Under the pieces are notes generated by a model. That model was given only the letters and a program-made list of their open reading frames with translations, was not told where the DNA came from and did no database searches. A program made the position numbers and the translations under genes. Below, one piece after another: positions 25,593 to 33,856 of a stretch of 64,000 bases of DNA; position 1 is the first letter of the stretch, and each line of letters opens with the position of its first letter. The DNA is from UTCHB3 sp008363265 (GTDB lineage: Bacteria > Bacteroidota > Ignavibacteria > Ignavibacteriales > Ignavibacteriaceae): contig BTUW01000012.1 in the NCBI GenBank assembly GCA_045863055.1, forward strand, positions 51,563 through 115,562, given 5' to 3'.

Positions 25593-27170
25593 ATGCTGAA
25601 TCAATCATCCCTGTTTGGAAAACACCCCATCCTCTTGATCCTCCTGATCCTTGGGAGTTCAAATCTTCACGCCCAGTTTGATTCTATAGTCTTCAGCAAG
25701 GCAGGGTATTTCTTATACGAGTCAATAATTTATATGGGTGACCAGGATTCCGATGGGTACGATGATTTCTTGATAACACTCAGTGAATCTCCAGACCCAA
25801 TGCAAGCCAGAGCCTATTTCTTTAAAGGTGGAAATCCAATAAATCAGAATGCCGCTTTTTCCATTCCGGTCCTACACGCCAGAGCTGTTACTGCCTGTGA
25901 TTGGAACCGAGATGGTTATAGGGATATTATATGTGGTTGGTATTCACCCCCTGCAGCCGCTAAATTTCTTATCTATTTTGGCGGGCAATTGTTAGACTCA
26001 ATCCCGGATCACACTTTTTATTTCTCATTTCAGGACAGTTCTAAGAATACGCTATTCCTCAAGGGACAGAATTGGCCAATAGATTTTAATGGTGATGGGT
26101 GGGAGGAATTTGTTGGAATTAAGAATAGTTTCCCTACCAAAAGCGGTAGTATCATTTTCTTTGAAACGGGTAGCACAGACACACTACCTACCTATCACAT
26201 GCTCTCGGATTCAAATATGCATCCGGATTTTTTAGGTAACCATTCATCGGTATTTCAACAATTTGCTGACATTGAGGGAGATGGTTGTACAGATATTTCA
26301 ATGGAATACCGACCAATGAACATCCCTGGTAGAGAATTCAGGAAATTTTATTACGGTAATCCCTCATTTTCATTCGCAGATACTTTTAAGATATATGATA
26401 CGACGAATGTCATAGCGGTTAACGATATGAATGGTGATGGCAAGGGAGAAATTGTTCTTCGCAATACAGGAAGCATTTTTCCCTACTGGTACACCAAAAC
26501 AATTTCTTTCGGCAGTAAACCCCCAAACCTGTCCGAAGAAGCAGGGCTAAATCTGCAAAACTCGGCAACCACTTATACCGTTCCAGTAGGAGATTTGAAC
26601 AAGGATGGTTATCACGATCTGATCATTCACATTTCTTACTATCTGGCACGACTGTTTCTCGGTGGTAACCCGATACCCGCAGAGAAAGCGGATGAATATT
26701 CATTTAGTTTCGATAATAAACCCAACTTTTCTGGAAGGATAGGAGATGTGACAGGTGACGGAGTTGATGACATCTGTATTGGAGAGAATGCGGAGTACCA
26801 GGGTGGTTTCCCTCTGATAAATAATCGGGTCTATATTATGAAGGGAGTCAGAAAACCAACAGGTGTTGAGGATGAGTCAAGAACAGAACTTCCGGCGGAG
26901 CTGACGATACGGACAAGTCCAAACCCTTTCAACGGGAGTACAAAAGTTAATTACACTCTCCCCGGGGAAGGGATGGTAGATCTGAGGGTTTATGACACAA
27001 TAGGGAGGGAGATACACAAAAGTACCTCTTTCAGAACAAAAGGTGAGCATAGTGAGATGATTGATTTCAGCATGTTTAATGTTTCGAGCGGGGCATACAT
27101 GATAAGGGTTTCTTCCTCTTCAGGGGACGGCAAAGCGACTGCTACTGTAAAGGTGGTCTATATTAAATAA
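25593..27170 (+). CDS. Secreted FG-GAP/VCBS repeat protein with divergent T9SS sorting domain
   Basis: A 525-residue protein with a signal peptide (about 1-27, ending NLHAQ). Seven calcium-binding Asp-rich repeats are seen: GDQDSDGYDDF, DWNRDGYRDI, DFNGDGWEEF, DIEGDGCTDI, DMNGDGKGEI, DLNKDGYHDL and DVTGDGVDDI, forming an integrin-alpha-like propeller. The tail TSPNPFNGSTKVNYTLP...GREI...GAYMIRV is a weaker T9SS type-A domain than in neighbours. The gene is visibly more AT-rich, and both flanks are packed with repeats, so horizontal gain is plausible. It is likely a surface-exposed calcium-dependent binding protein of unknown target. Confidence 0.82.
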   Translation: MLNQSSLFGKHPILLILLILGSSNLHAQFDSIVFSKAGYFLYESIIYMGDQDSDGYDDFLITLSESPDPMQARAYFFKGGNPINQNAAFSIPVLHARAVTACDWNRDGYRDIICGWYSPPAAAKFLIYFGGQLLDSIPDHTFYFSFQDSSKNTLFLKGQNWPIDFNGDGWEEFVGIKNSFPTKSGSIIFFETGSTDTLPTYHMLSDSNMHPDFLGNHSSVFQQFADIEGDGCTDISMEYRPMNIPGREFRKFYYGNPSFSFADTFKIYDTTNVIAVNDMNGDGKGEIVLRNTGSIFPYWYTKTISFGSKPPNLSEEAGLNLQNSATTYTVPVGDLNKDGYHDLIIHISYYLARLFLGGNPIPAEKADEYSFSFDNKPNFSGRIGDVTGDGVDDICIGENAEYQGGFPLINNRVYIMKGVRKPTGVEDESRTELPAELTIRTSPNPFNGSTKVNYTLPGEGMVDLRVYDTIGREIHKSTSFRTKGEHSEMIDFSMFNVSSGAYMIRVSSSSGDGKATATVKVVYIK

Positions 27171-27180
27171 TCACAGGATG

Positions 27181-27500
27181 TGGCACCCCTACGGGGAGCG
27201 ACTTAATTTGATCACTATTCTACAAACATTGCACCCCTGCGGGGAGCAACTTCGCCGCGGCAAAATCCACGGTCTATAAAAATCCCTCCGCGAAAATCTG
27301 TCTCACTTGCCCCTTCGGGGTCAGCGTGCATCTCCCACAGGGACAAGTGCGGCTGTCAAAAATCCGCTTCGCCGTGGCGAAATCACCGGTCTATAAAAAT
27401 CGCTCCGCAAAAATCTATCTCACTTGCCCCTTCGGGGTCAGCGTGCACCTCCCACAGGGACAAGTGTGTTAAATCCCCGTAAGGGGCAGGCCTGCTGAGA
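27181..27500. repeat. Repeat block: dispersed 32-bp element and 117-bp-period direct repeat
   Basis: About 400 bases without a gene. Two inverted copies of a GCACCCCT-x-CGGGGAGC element open the block (27183-27200 and 27230-27248). The second, with the flanking TTCTACAAACATT, is the reverse complement of the element near 12983. Then a 99-base unit at 27251-27349 is repeated at 27368-27466 with about eight differences. Each unit ends in a fold-back CACTTGCCCC...GGGACAAGTG. Confidence 0.85.
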
Positions 27501-27534
27501 AAAAAAAGAGGCTGTCCTTTGCGGGGCAGCCTCT
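27499..27534 (-). terminator. Terminator of the multiheme/b-type cytochrome gene
   Basis: AGAGGCTG (27507-27514) pairs with CAGCCTCT (27527-27534). On the minus strand the stem is followed by an eight-base T run. Confidence 0.8.
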
Positions 27535-27569
27535 CTCATTTATCACTTCATTCATCAACATTAGGTATA

Positions 27570-30230
27570 CTAATCTGTGGCGGTAACGCCTTCTTCAGGT
27601 GTGTCATCGTCCTTCATTTCTTCCGTTTTTTCACCCTCTTCACCCTCAAGCTCTTTTAGTCTCGCGAGTTCAAGCGGATGTTCTGCTTCCATGAGTTCCT
27701 CGCTCATCATACCGTCGAGGAAGGCTGTATTAAGCGGATACACTTCAGGGTTGAAAATAACGAAATAGAAGTGCCATACAATGATGGCGAGGGTCGCCAG
27801 CCAGGCTTCGTAGTAGTGGATCAGGGTTGAAATATCAAACCAGATCTTCGGAGCGCGGGCGAGGAAGAAGTCGTTGAACATCAGAAGCAGACCGGTCAGC
27901 GACATAACCACTGTACCCCAAACGAGCGCCCAGTATTCCGCTTTTTCAGCATAACCGAAGCGTCTGAACTGTGGCTTCTCTTCACTTCTGAACGTTAAAT
28001 ATTTAAAGTTTACTTTCACGTCTTCCCAATCATGCCATGCAGGAAGGAAGTCCTTTAGCAATCGCTTCCCTTCCTCAACAAAGAAGAGGTAATAGACATG
28101 GTAGAAAGATACAACGATCATTATGATACCGAGTATTCTGTGGGCGAGTCCGCGCAGTTCAAATGCGTTGTCGCCAAGGATGAACCGGAAACCTCTTACC
28201 CAGAACGCGTCAGGATAGACCAGAGCAAAGCCGGATATCACGAGACCGATGAACGATGTAAGAAGGAAGAAGTGCTGGATGCGCTGGTTCTTGTCCATGC
28301 GAACATAGAACTTGCCTTCCTCTTTCATCTTTTTGATGTGGTGTTTGTGTTTCTTTTTCTCCTGTATCTTGCGGATAAAGTCGAGAACGTTGTGAATGAA
28401 CATCACACCGATCGTAGCGAAGATAAGGAAGAGGTATCCGTTCTTCACCATCCAAAGGAGGATCGATTCATCTTCAGTGTTTGTTACATGCACTTTAGCG
28501 AACTCATCATCGATCTTGGCGTTAGGATGGCAGCTGCCGCAGGTCTTTGAAAGATTGTCCCTGTGAATCGATGACAGTGGATCGTCACTCGGTCTGATAT
28601 CGTGATAGTGATGGCAGCTGGCGCAGTTGGCGGCAGTTTTCGATCCGCCACGGACAGCGAGACCGTGATAGCTCTTATAGTAACTGTCGGGATTCAGCTG
28701 TGAAAAATTGTATTTTTCAGCGAGTTCCACGCTTGCGTGACAGTCGGAACAGAGTTTTGAAATAAATTGATTCTTCACACCATCATTGGCGAAGCGGTCG
28801 GTTTTCTCGATCTGGTGGTTACCGTGACAGTCGGCACAACCCGGTGAGTCATTCTTGCCGTCTTTTAGCGACTTAAAGTGAACAGACACATTATACGCGT
28901 TCTTTTCTTTAACATGGCATCCTGATCGACCGCATGTGGAAGCGATATTGTGTTTATTCATTGATGATTTCGGATCGCTCGAAGGAAGCATTGCGTGTCC
29001 GGTATGGCAGTCTGAACATACAGCGGCTTTTTCATTGCCCGCCTTCAAGGCTTTCCAGTGCGCTGAATTTTCGTAGTGCTTGATATCGTCTTTTGTAGTT
29101 TTGGTTATCTTAAGCACTTTTTCATTTTTAACATGGCATTCCATGCACATTTCTTTGATCTTGATCTTGGCGAACTCGGGCGATTTCACGCTTGATATCT
29201 GGTGCTCGCCATGGCAGTCGGTACAGACCGGTGCCACATCAGGGTACTTTTTAGAAGCAAGACCGTGAGCCGAGGCATTAAATTCTTTGAGGGCATCCTG
29301 ATGACATCTGCCGCAGGTGGCGTTTATATTTTCTCTTTTTACACGGTTTTTCGAAGCCGGAATTCCATCAGCCACGTGGTTCCCATGGCAGTCGGCGCAT
29401 GAAGCTGCTTCAACACCGTTAACCTGAAGGTGTGAGTGGACACTGGTCTGGTATGTTTTTATGAAGTCAACGAGTCTTTCCTGATCCTTGGGATGGAAGA
29501 TCGTGGGGTTCATATGGCAGTTCATACACTCCTGTGAGCCACGGGAGAAGCGGTTAACTGAAGCGAGGTGCTCGCCGTGGCAGTTTGTACAGCGTGGGAA
29601 CGCCGCCTGATTGGCCTGGGCGTGGAGCTGAACCGAGAACTGGGTCTTGTGCGTAGCGTGGCATTTATTGCAAAGCTGTGCTTCAGAGAACTTGTTGAAG
29701 GCAGCCTTTTTGATCTCGTGCGATGAGTTGCCGTGGCAGGTTACGCAGTTAACACGGTTGCCGGTCTTGTAAGCCTTGAAGTGGCCACCGGTGGTGAACT
29801 GTTTCACGCTGCCAGTGTTGTGGCAGGTCATACATATCTCAACACGTCCGTTGGTCAGGTTACTCGCCGGGAGAACCCCGTGTTTGGTATGACACGAAAA
29901 ACACTCGACCTTCTTAATTCCATGAATACTTTTATTGAATGTTGCCACCTCGTGGCATGAGCTGCAGTCGACTTTATGGATGTTTGCGCCGGCCTTATGC
30001 GGGAGTTCCTCACCATTGAACCCGGAGTGACAGTCGACGCACTCGATGCCGGAGTGAACGGAGGCGGAGTATCTGCCTGGTTCAACGAAGAGTGATACTG
30101 TTTTCCCGCTCCGGTCCATTGTAAGCGATTCATCACTGTGGCAGGCCAGACAATCTTCGGTGGTGTTTTGAGCCAGCCCGGAGAAAGTGAAGGCAATTAG
30201 AAAGATGGATAATAGTCTGATATTTTTCAT
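27570..30230 (-). CDS. Multiheme cytochrome c fused to a b-type membrane cytochrome (CbcL-like)
   Basis: The 886-residue protein has a signal peptide (about 1-20). An extracytoplasmic region to about residue 580 holds 18 CxxCH motifs plus one CX4CH (CGRSGCH), so up to 19 c-hemes. From about residue 590 there are five membrane helices with candidate heme-b histidines (RIQHFF, GLAHRILG, SFYHVYY, LIHYYEAW, IVWHFYF), like formate dehydrogenase gamma/HydC/FdnI. A Glu-rich tail follows. This fusion recalls Geobacter CbcL, an inner-membrane quinol oxidase for low-potential metal reduction, but with many more hemes. It probably moves electrons between the quinone pool and periplasmic carriers. A sigma-54 promoter lies upstream. 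The N-terminus is paralogous to the divergent 13-heme gene. Confidence 0.88.
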   Translation of the reverse strand: MKNIRLLSIFLIAFTFSGLAQNTTEDCLACHSDESLTMDRSGKTVSLFVEPGRYSASVHSGIECVDCHSGFNGEELPHKAGANIHKVDCSSCHEVATFNKSIHGIKKVECFSCHTKHGVLPASNLTNGRVEICMTCHNTGSVKQFTTGGHFKAYKTGNRVNCVTCHGNSSHEIKKAAFNKFSEAQLCNKCHATHKTQFSVQLHAQANQAAFPRCTNCHGEHLASVNRFSRGSQECMNCHMNPTIFHPKDQERLVDFIKTYQTSVHSHLQVNGVEAASCADCHGNHVADGIPASKNRVKRENINATCGRCHQDALKEFNASAHGLASKKYPDVAPVCTDCHGEHQISSVKSPEFAKIKIKEMCMECHVKNEKVLKITKTTKDDIKHYENSAHWKALKAGNEKAAVCSDCHTGHAMLPSSDPKSSMNKHNIASTCGRSGCHVKEKNAYNVSVHFKSLKDGKNDSPGCADCHGNHQIEKTDRFANDGVKNQFISKLCSDCHASVELAEKYNFSQLNPDSYYKSYHGLAVRGGSKTAANCASCHHYHDIRPSDDPLSSIHRDNLSKTCGSCHPNAKIDDEFAKVHVTNTEDESILLWMVKNGYLFLIFATIGVMFIHNVLDFIRKIQEKKKHKHHIKKMKEEGKFYVRMDKNQRIQHFFLLTSFIGLVISGFALVYPDAFWVRGFRFILGDNAFELRGLAHRILGIIMIVVSFYHVYYLFFVEEGKRLLKDFLPAWHDWEDVKVNFKYLTFRSEEKPQFRRFGYAEKAEYWALVWGTVVMSLTGLLLMFNDFFLARAPKIWFDISTLIHYYEAWLATLAIIVWHFYFVIFNPEVYPLNTAFLDGMMSEELMEAEHPLELARLKELEGEEGEKTEEMKDDDTPEEGVTATD

Positions 30231-30277
30231 TTTACAACAGTTCTATATTTCAGTAAATTCTGGTATGCCTGAATTAA

Positions 30278-30292
30278 GCAAAAATTATGCCA
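30278..30292 (-). promoter_or_regulatory. Sigma-54 (-24/-12) promoter for the CbcL-like gene
   Basis: On the minus strand it reads TGGCATAATTTTTGC, which fits the RpoN consensus TGGCAC-N5-TTGC with the exact GG-to-GC spacing. The expected start site lies near 30266, leaving a leader of about 36 bases to the ATG at 30230. Confidence 0.75.
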
Positions 30293-30367
30293 CGAGGAAT
30301 TGATTTCGCTCTTTGATTTCGCCGGAAAAATATTGCTTTAGAATGCTATAGGAGCGGGATTTGAAGG

Positions 30368-30522
30368 ACTGTAGAAAAATTCAACAGTGCAAAAATCTCA
30401 ATATTTAGATTTTCAACACTTTTATTCTCAAAAATGGTAATTTCATTTTCTGAAAGTGCTATCCCGTAGGGTGAAAACAGATAAGCTTCCCGGCATCGTA
30501 AAAAGACCTGCCAAGGTCCGGG
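30368..30522. promoter_or_regulatory. Inverted repeats between two sigma-54 promoters, candidate enhancer sites
   Basis: The ~340 bp between the two promoters holds ACTGT-N11-ACAGT (30368-30388), AAAATCT-N8-AGATTTT (30392-30413) and GACCT-gcca-AGGTC (30505-30518), the last nested in CCCGG...CCGGG (30489-30522). Sigma-54 promoters need a bound activator, and these are the best candidate sites. No gene is seen here. Confidence 0.4.
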
Positions 30523-30633
30523 TAAACAAAAAAGTTCGATTACAGCATAAACATGCGGTGCTGCACATCAAACCTGTTTAAATCGATATTCACAAAAAAG
30601 AAACAGCGAGCCGCAATAAGATCAAATGATCTG

Positions 30634-30649
30634 TTGGCATAATTGTTGC
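30634..30649 (+). promoter_or_regulatory. Sigma-54 (-24/-12) promoter for the 13-heme/ImcH-like operon
   Basis: TTGGCATAATTGTTGC matches the RpoN consensus with the exact spacing and differs from the opposing promoter by one base in the shared 15-base core. Transcription would start near 30661, about 60 bases before ATG 30721. This also argues against the longer in-frame start at 30643. Confidence 0.78.
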
Positions 30650-30720
30650 GGTATTTCTTCTTTGATCAGGAAGCAGTTTTCCCGGATCACACGAAAATTC
30701 CAAAATCCACCGGTAAAAAG

Positions 30721-32154
30721 ATGAGAATGATCAGGAACATTAGCCAGCCGGCTCTGTTACTTCTTTTTGTTTTGGCCTTCCCTTCGATCTGCGAGGCTTC
30801 AACGGGAAGGAACATATCCTTCTTCAGGCAGCAACCGTCGAATGATGACTGTCTGGCCTGCCACTCCGACAATTCCCTGACGATGGAAAAGAACGGAAAA
30901 GAGATTTCACTTTTTGTTGACGAGAAAGTGCTTCAGGCCTCTCCTCACAAGAAGATCGAGTGTCTTTCATGTCACGAGGGATTCAATCCGGAAGACCTTC
31001 CGCACAAGGAAAACATCCAGCCGATCGACTGCATGACCTGCCACAAGGATGCCAAAATAAAGCACCTTTTCCACCCTCAGATGATGCGCGCTGCAACGAA
31101 TGCCCCCGGCAAGGATGTTAACTGCAAATCGTGCCACGGTACTCATGACGCGAAGCCTTACAAGAATATCGGGCGCAGCAATTCGATCAATGAGTGCGCG
31201 AAATGTCACACAAACTATTTTAACGAATTTAAAGCCAGCGTGCATGGCTTCGGCACCGGTGCCAATGAAAAACCCGGATGCGTTAACTGCCACAGATCGC
31301 AGGTGACAAAGGGGACCTACGGCAACAACCAGCTTGGACTGAAAACAGCCCAGCAGACCCTGTGCCTCTCATGCCACTCGAACGATCCGGTGGTCCGGGC
31401 ACGCTTCGCTTATAACAAAAGTTTTGTTGCCGGTGCAGACTCAAACACCCATGGAATGTTGCTTAAAGCCGGAAACGGAAATGCCGCCTCGTGCGTCGAT
31501 TGCCACCAAAGCCACAAAGTGATGAGCACGGATGATCCCGCCTCCTCAGTTGCAGGTGCCAATGTACCTGAAACATGTGGAAAATGTCATACAGACATAA
31601 AAGCCGATTATACCGCGAGCGTTCACTTCGCTGCTTTCAAAAAGAATGTAAAAGACGCGCCTGTATGTTCAGGGTGTCACAATGAACATGAACCGGTGAG
31701 CGGACCAGCGCTGAATCTGTGCGGTTCGTGCCACAAACCCGTCGAGATCACACCTGACTTTGCACAGTCGACCAACAAGACCAAGGTAGCCAAAACCAAT
31801 TATCACGGCATAGAAGTGAAAGAGGGGAAAGTGACCATGGCCAACTGCAGCAGTTGCCACGGTCCCCACAAGATTGTTAACTCAGAGGATGCATCTTCAG
31901 CGGTTAACAAGAAGAACCTGCAAAAGACCTGCGGCAACTGTCACCCGGGGGCCGGAACCGATTTCGTTTCGGGTGATATTCACAAAAACCCCGGTAAACC
32001 TGTTAAAGCGGCCGCAGCCAAAAGAGAAACCACCAGTGAAGAGGGGGGTACAAGCATGGTACCTGTACTTCTCGCTATCGTGGGAGTGGTCCTGATCGTT
32101 GGTTTCATTGCAATGATCATTAAGAAAAAGAAAAACGCCAAAGCAGAAAATTAA
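30721..32154 (+). CDS. Membrane-anchored 13-heme cytochrome c
   Basis: The 477-residue protein has a signal peptide (about 1-24, ending SICEAS), thirteen CxxCH motifs (CLACH, CLSCH, CMTCH, CKSCH, CAKCH, CVNCH, CLSCH, CVDCH, CGKCH, CSGCH, CGSCH, CSSCH, CGNCH), and one C-terminal helix with a Lys-rich end (VPVLLAIVGVVLIVGFIAMI-IKKKK). It would hang in the periplasm from the inner membrane as an electron relay. The first ~75 residues (DCLACHSDNSLTMEKNGKE...GFNPEDLPHKE) align with the CbcL-like protein on the other strand. The ATG at 30721 starts the signal peptide; the upstream extension overlaps the promoter. Confidence 0.87.
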   Translation: MRMIRNISQPALLLLFVLAFPSICEASTGRNISFFRQQPSNDDCLACHSDNSLTMEKNGKEISLFVDEKVLQASPHKKIECLSCHEGFNPEDLPHKENIQPIDCMTCHKDAKIKHLFHPQMMRAATNAPGKDVNCKSCHGTHDAKPYKNIGRSNSINECAKCHTNYFNEFKASVHGFGTGANEKPGCVNCHRSQVTKGTYGNNQLGLKTAQQTLCLSCHSNDPVVRARFAYNKSFVAGADSNTHGMLLKAGNGNAASCVDCHQSHKVMSTDDPASSVAGANVPETCGKCHTDIKADYTASVHFAAFKKNVKDAPVCSGCHNEHEPVSGPALNLCGSCHKPVEITPDFAQSTNKTKVAKTNYHGIEVKEGKVTMANCSSCHGPHKIVNSEDASSAVNKKNLQKTCGNCHPGAGTDFVSGDIHKNPGKPVKAAAAKRETTSEEGGTSMVPVLLAIVGVVLIVGFIAMIIKKKKNAKAEN

Positions 32155-32168
32155 TTCGCGAGACAGAG

Positions 32169-33695
32169 ATGAGAAAAATATTCCCACAGTCGTTGTATAA
32201 CCCGATCTCAGTCGCCGGTGCTGCGCTCGCAGCACTGAGCTTTGGCCTGATCATTTTTCTGATCATCGTGGAGACATTCAGTGAGGTTCATAAACCTTAC
32301 ATGGGTATTCTTACCTTCATAATCATGCCGGTCTTCCTGATCGCCGGATTGCTAATCATAGCCTACGGCTGGTATCGTGAGCATAAACTATCGAAAAGGA
32401 TCGATTTTAAGGCCCGGAAATTTCCGACCCTTGACCTGAATGATCCGAAACAGTTGCGTGCCGTGATGTTCTTTTCGGTCGGTACTATCATTCTGCTGGT
32501 TTTTTCAGCGTTCGGCAGTTTCAAAGCTTATGAGTACACCGATTCAGACGAATTCTGCGGAACAGTATGCCATGAGGTGATGGAACCTGAATACACCGCC
32601 TACCAGAATTCGCCCCACTCCAAGGTTGGTTGCGTAAGTTGCCATATCGGATCGGGAGCCGACTGGTTCGTTCGAGCGAAGATCTCGGGCTCATATCAGC
32701 TCTATTCAGTCACGTTCAACAAGTTTTCGAGGCCGATACCCACCCCGATCGAGAACCTTCGTCCCGCGCAGGAAACCTGCGAACAGTGTCACTGGCCAAA
32801 ACATTTCTTCAGTGAAAAGAAGGTCGACCTCGACTATTACCTCGCCGATGAGGCCAACACAAAAGCTTCGCTCACACTCCTCATGCGGGTTGGCGGCGGA
32901 AACAGTGAGATAGGGAACACCGAAGGTATCCACTGGCACATGAACCTTGCCAACGACATCTATTATGAGGCGACCGATCATACCAGGCAGACAATTCCCT
33001 GGGTGAAAGCCGTGAACAAAGCCACCGGCAAGGAAACCGTTTACAGAATGAAGGGCTACACCAAAAAAGTAAACGAGAAGGGTGAGGATATCAAGAAGAT
33101 GGACTGCATCGACTGCCATAACCGCCCCGCTCACATTTATAACGAGCCGAGCCGTATCATTAACATCACCATGTCAAACGGCAAGATCGCCTCTGATCTC
33201 CCTTACATCAAGAGCATCACAACACAGGCCCTCGATGGTGAGTACGCGACCAAAGAGGAGGCCCGGCTTGGGATAGCGAAGAAGATCACTGATTTTTACC
33301 GCAACACATATCCAGATATTGCCAAGAGCAGGGCCAAGGATATAGCAAACGCTGTGAAGGAGATCCAGGTTATCTACTCGAAGAACTATTTCCCTGAAAT
33401 GAAAGTAAGCTGGAGAAAATACCCGAATCATCTCGGCCACATGAATTACGACGGTTGCTTCCGCTGCCACGATGGAAACCATGTGAGTGATGATGGCAAG
33501 GTGATCACCAACGACTGCAACAGCTGCCACATCCTCCTTGAGGAAACAACTCCACAGAAGGGTCAGCAGATCTCTTCCAAGGGTCTTGAATTCACCCATC
33601 CGGGAGGAATCGAGGTTTCATTCAAGACTCAGAAGTGCAGCGCCTGCCACGGAGTCGGGAATAAAACACTCGATAAGAAAGTTGCTTCAAAATAG
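32169..33695 (+). CDS. NapC/NirT-type multiheme cytochrome, ImcH-like quinol oxidase
   Basis: The 508-residue protein has three N-terminal helices (about 13-35, 45-67, 98-118). An extracytoplasmic domain then has a CX3CH first site (FCGTVCHEVM, Cys about 130) and seven CxxCH sites (CVSCH, CEQCH, CIDCH, CFRCH, CNSCH, CSACH and... six by strict count after the first, listed here). CHEVMEPEYTAYQNSPH is characteristic of the NapC/NirT quinol-dehydrogenase fold. Length and layout recall Geobacter ImcH, which feeds high-potential metal respiration. It is 14 bp downstream of the 13-heme gene and shares its operon. Electrons would pass from menaquinol through it to the 13-heme relay; the final acceptor is unknown. 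Confidence 0.86.
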   Translation: MRKIFPQSLYNPISVAGAALAALSFGLIIFLIIVETFSEVHKPYMGILTFIIMPVFLIAGLLIIAYGWYREHKLSKRIDFKARKFPTLDLNDPKQLRAVMFFSVGTIILLVFSAFGSFKAYEYTDSDEFCGTVCHEVMEPEYTAYQNSPHSKVGCVSCHIGSGADWFVRAKISGSYQLYSVTFNKFSRPIPTPIENLRPAQETCEQCHWPKHFFSEKKVDLDYYLADEANTKASLTLLMRVGGGNSEIGNTEGIHWHMNLANDIYYEATDHTRQTIPWVKAVNKATGKETVYRMKGYTKKVNEKGEDIKKMDCIDCHNRPAHIYNEPSRIINITMSNGKIASDLPYIKSITTQALDGEYATKEEARLGIAKKITDFYRNTYPDIAKSRAKDIANAVKEIQVIYSKNYFPEMKVSWRKYPNHLGHMNYDGCFRCHDGNHVSDDGKVITNDCNSCHILLEETTPQKGQQISSKGLEFTHPGGIEVSFKTQKCSACHGVGNKTLDKKVASK

Positions 33696-33713
33696 CAACC
33701 CCTGAAAAATTGA

Positions 33714-33749
33714 AAAGGCACAAGGATCAATACCTCGTGCCTTTTTTTT
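33714..33749 (+). terminator. Rho-independent terminator of the cytochrome operon
   Basis: AAAGGCAC..AGG pairs with CCT.GTGCCTTT around a short loop, followed by an eight-base T tract. Confidence 0.85.
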
Positions 33750-33856
33750 ATATCAGTGTGATGTCTGTTGCGGAGTTCAATTTTCGTTTATTTATTTCAT
33801 GTAAAACAATTAAATTAAAATTTCTGATTATTCGATTTCCAAATATTCCCTTTATT

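Noticed and set aside
27251..27466. Direct repeat as a CRISPR array
   Set aside because: Only two long units with an 18-base gap and no cas genes.
28098..28550. 150-residue plus-strand frame inside the b-type cytochrome region
   Set aside because: Antisense to membrane helices with conserved His; composition is that of a shadow frame.
30643..30720. Longer start for the 13-heme cytochrome
   Set aside because: The extension overlaps the sigma-54 promoter and precedes a proper signal peptide at 30721.
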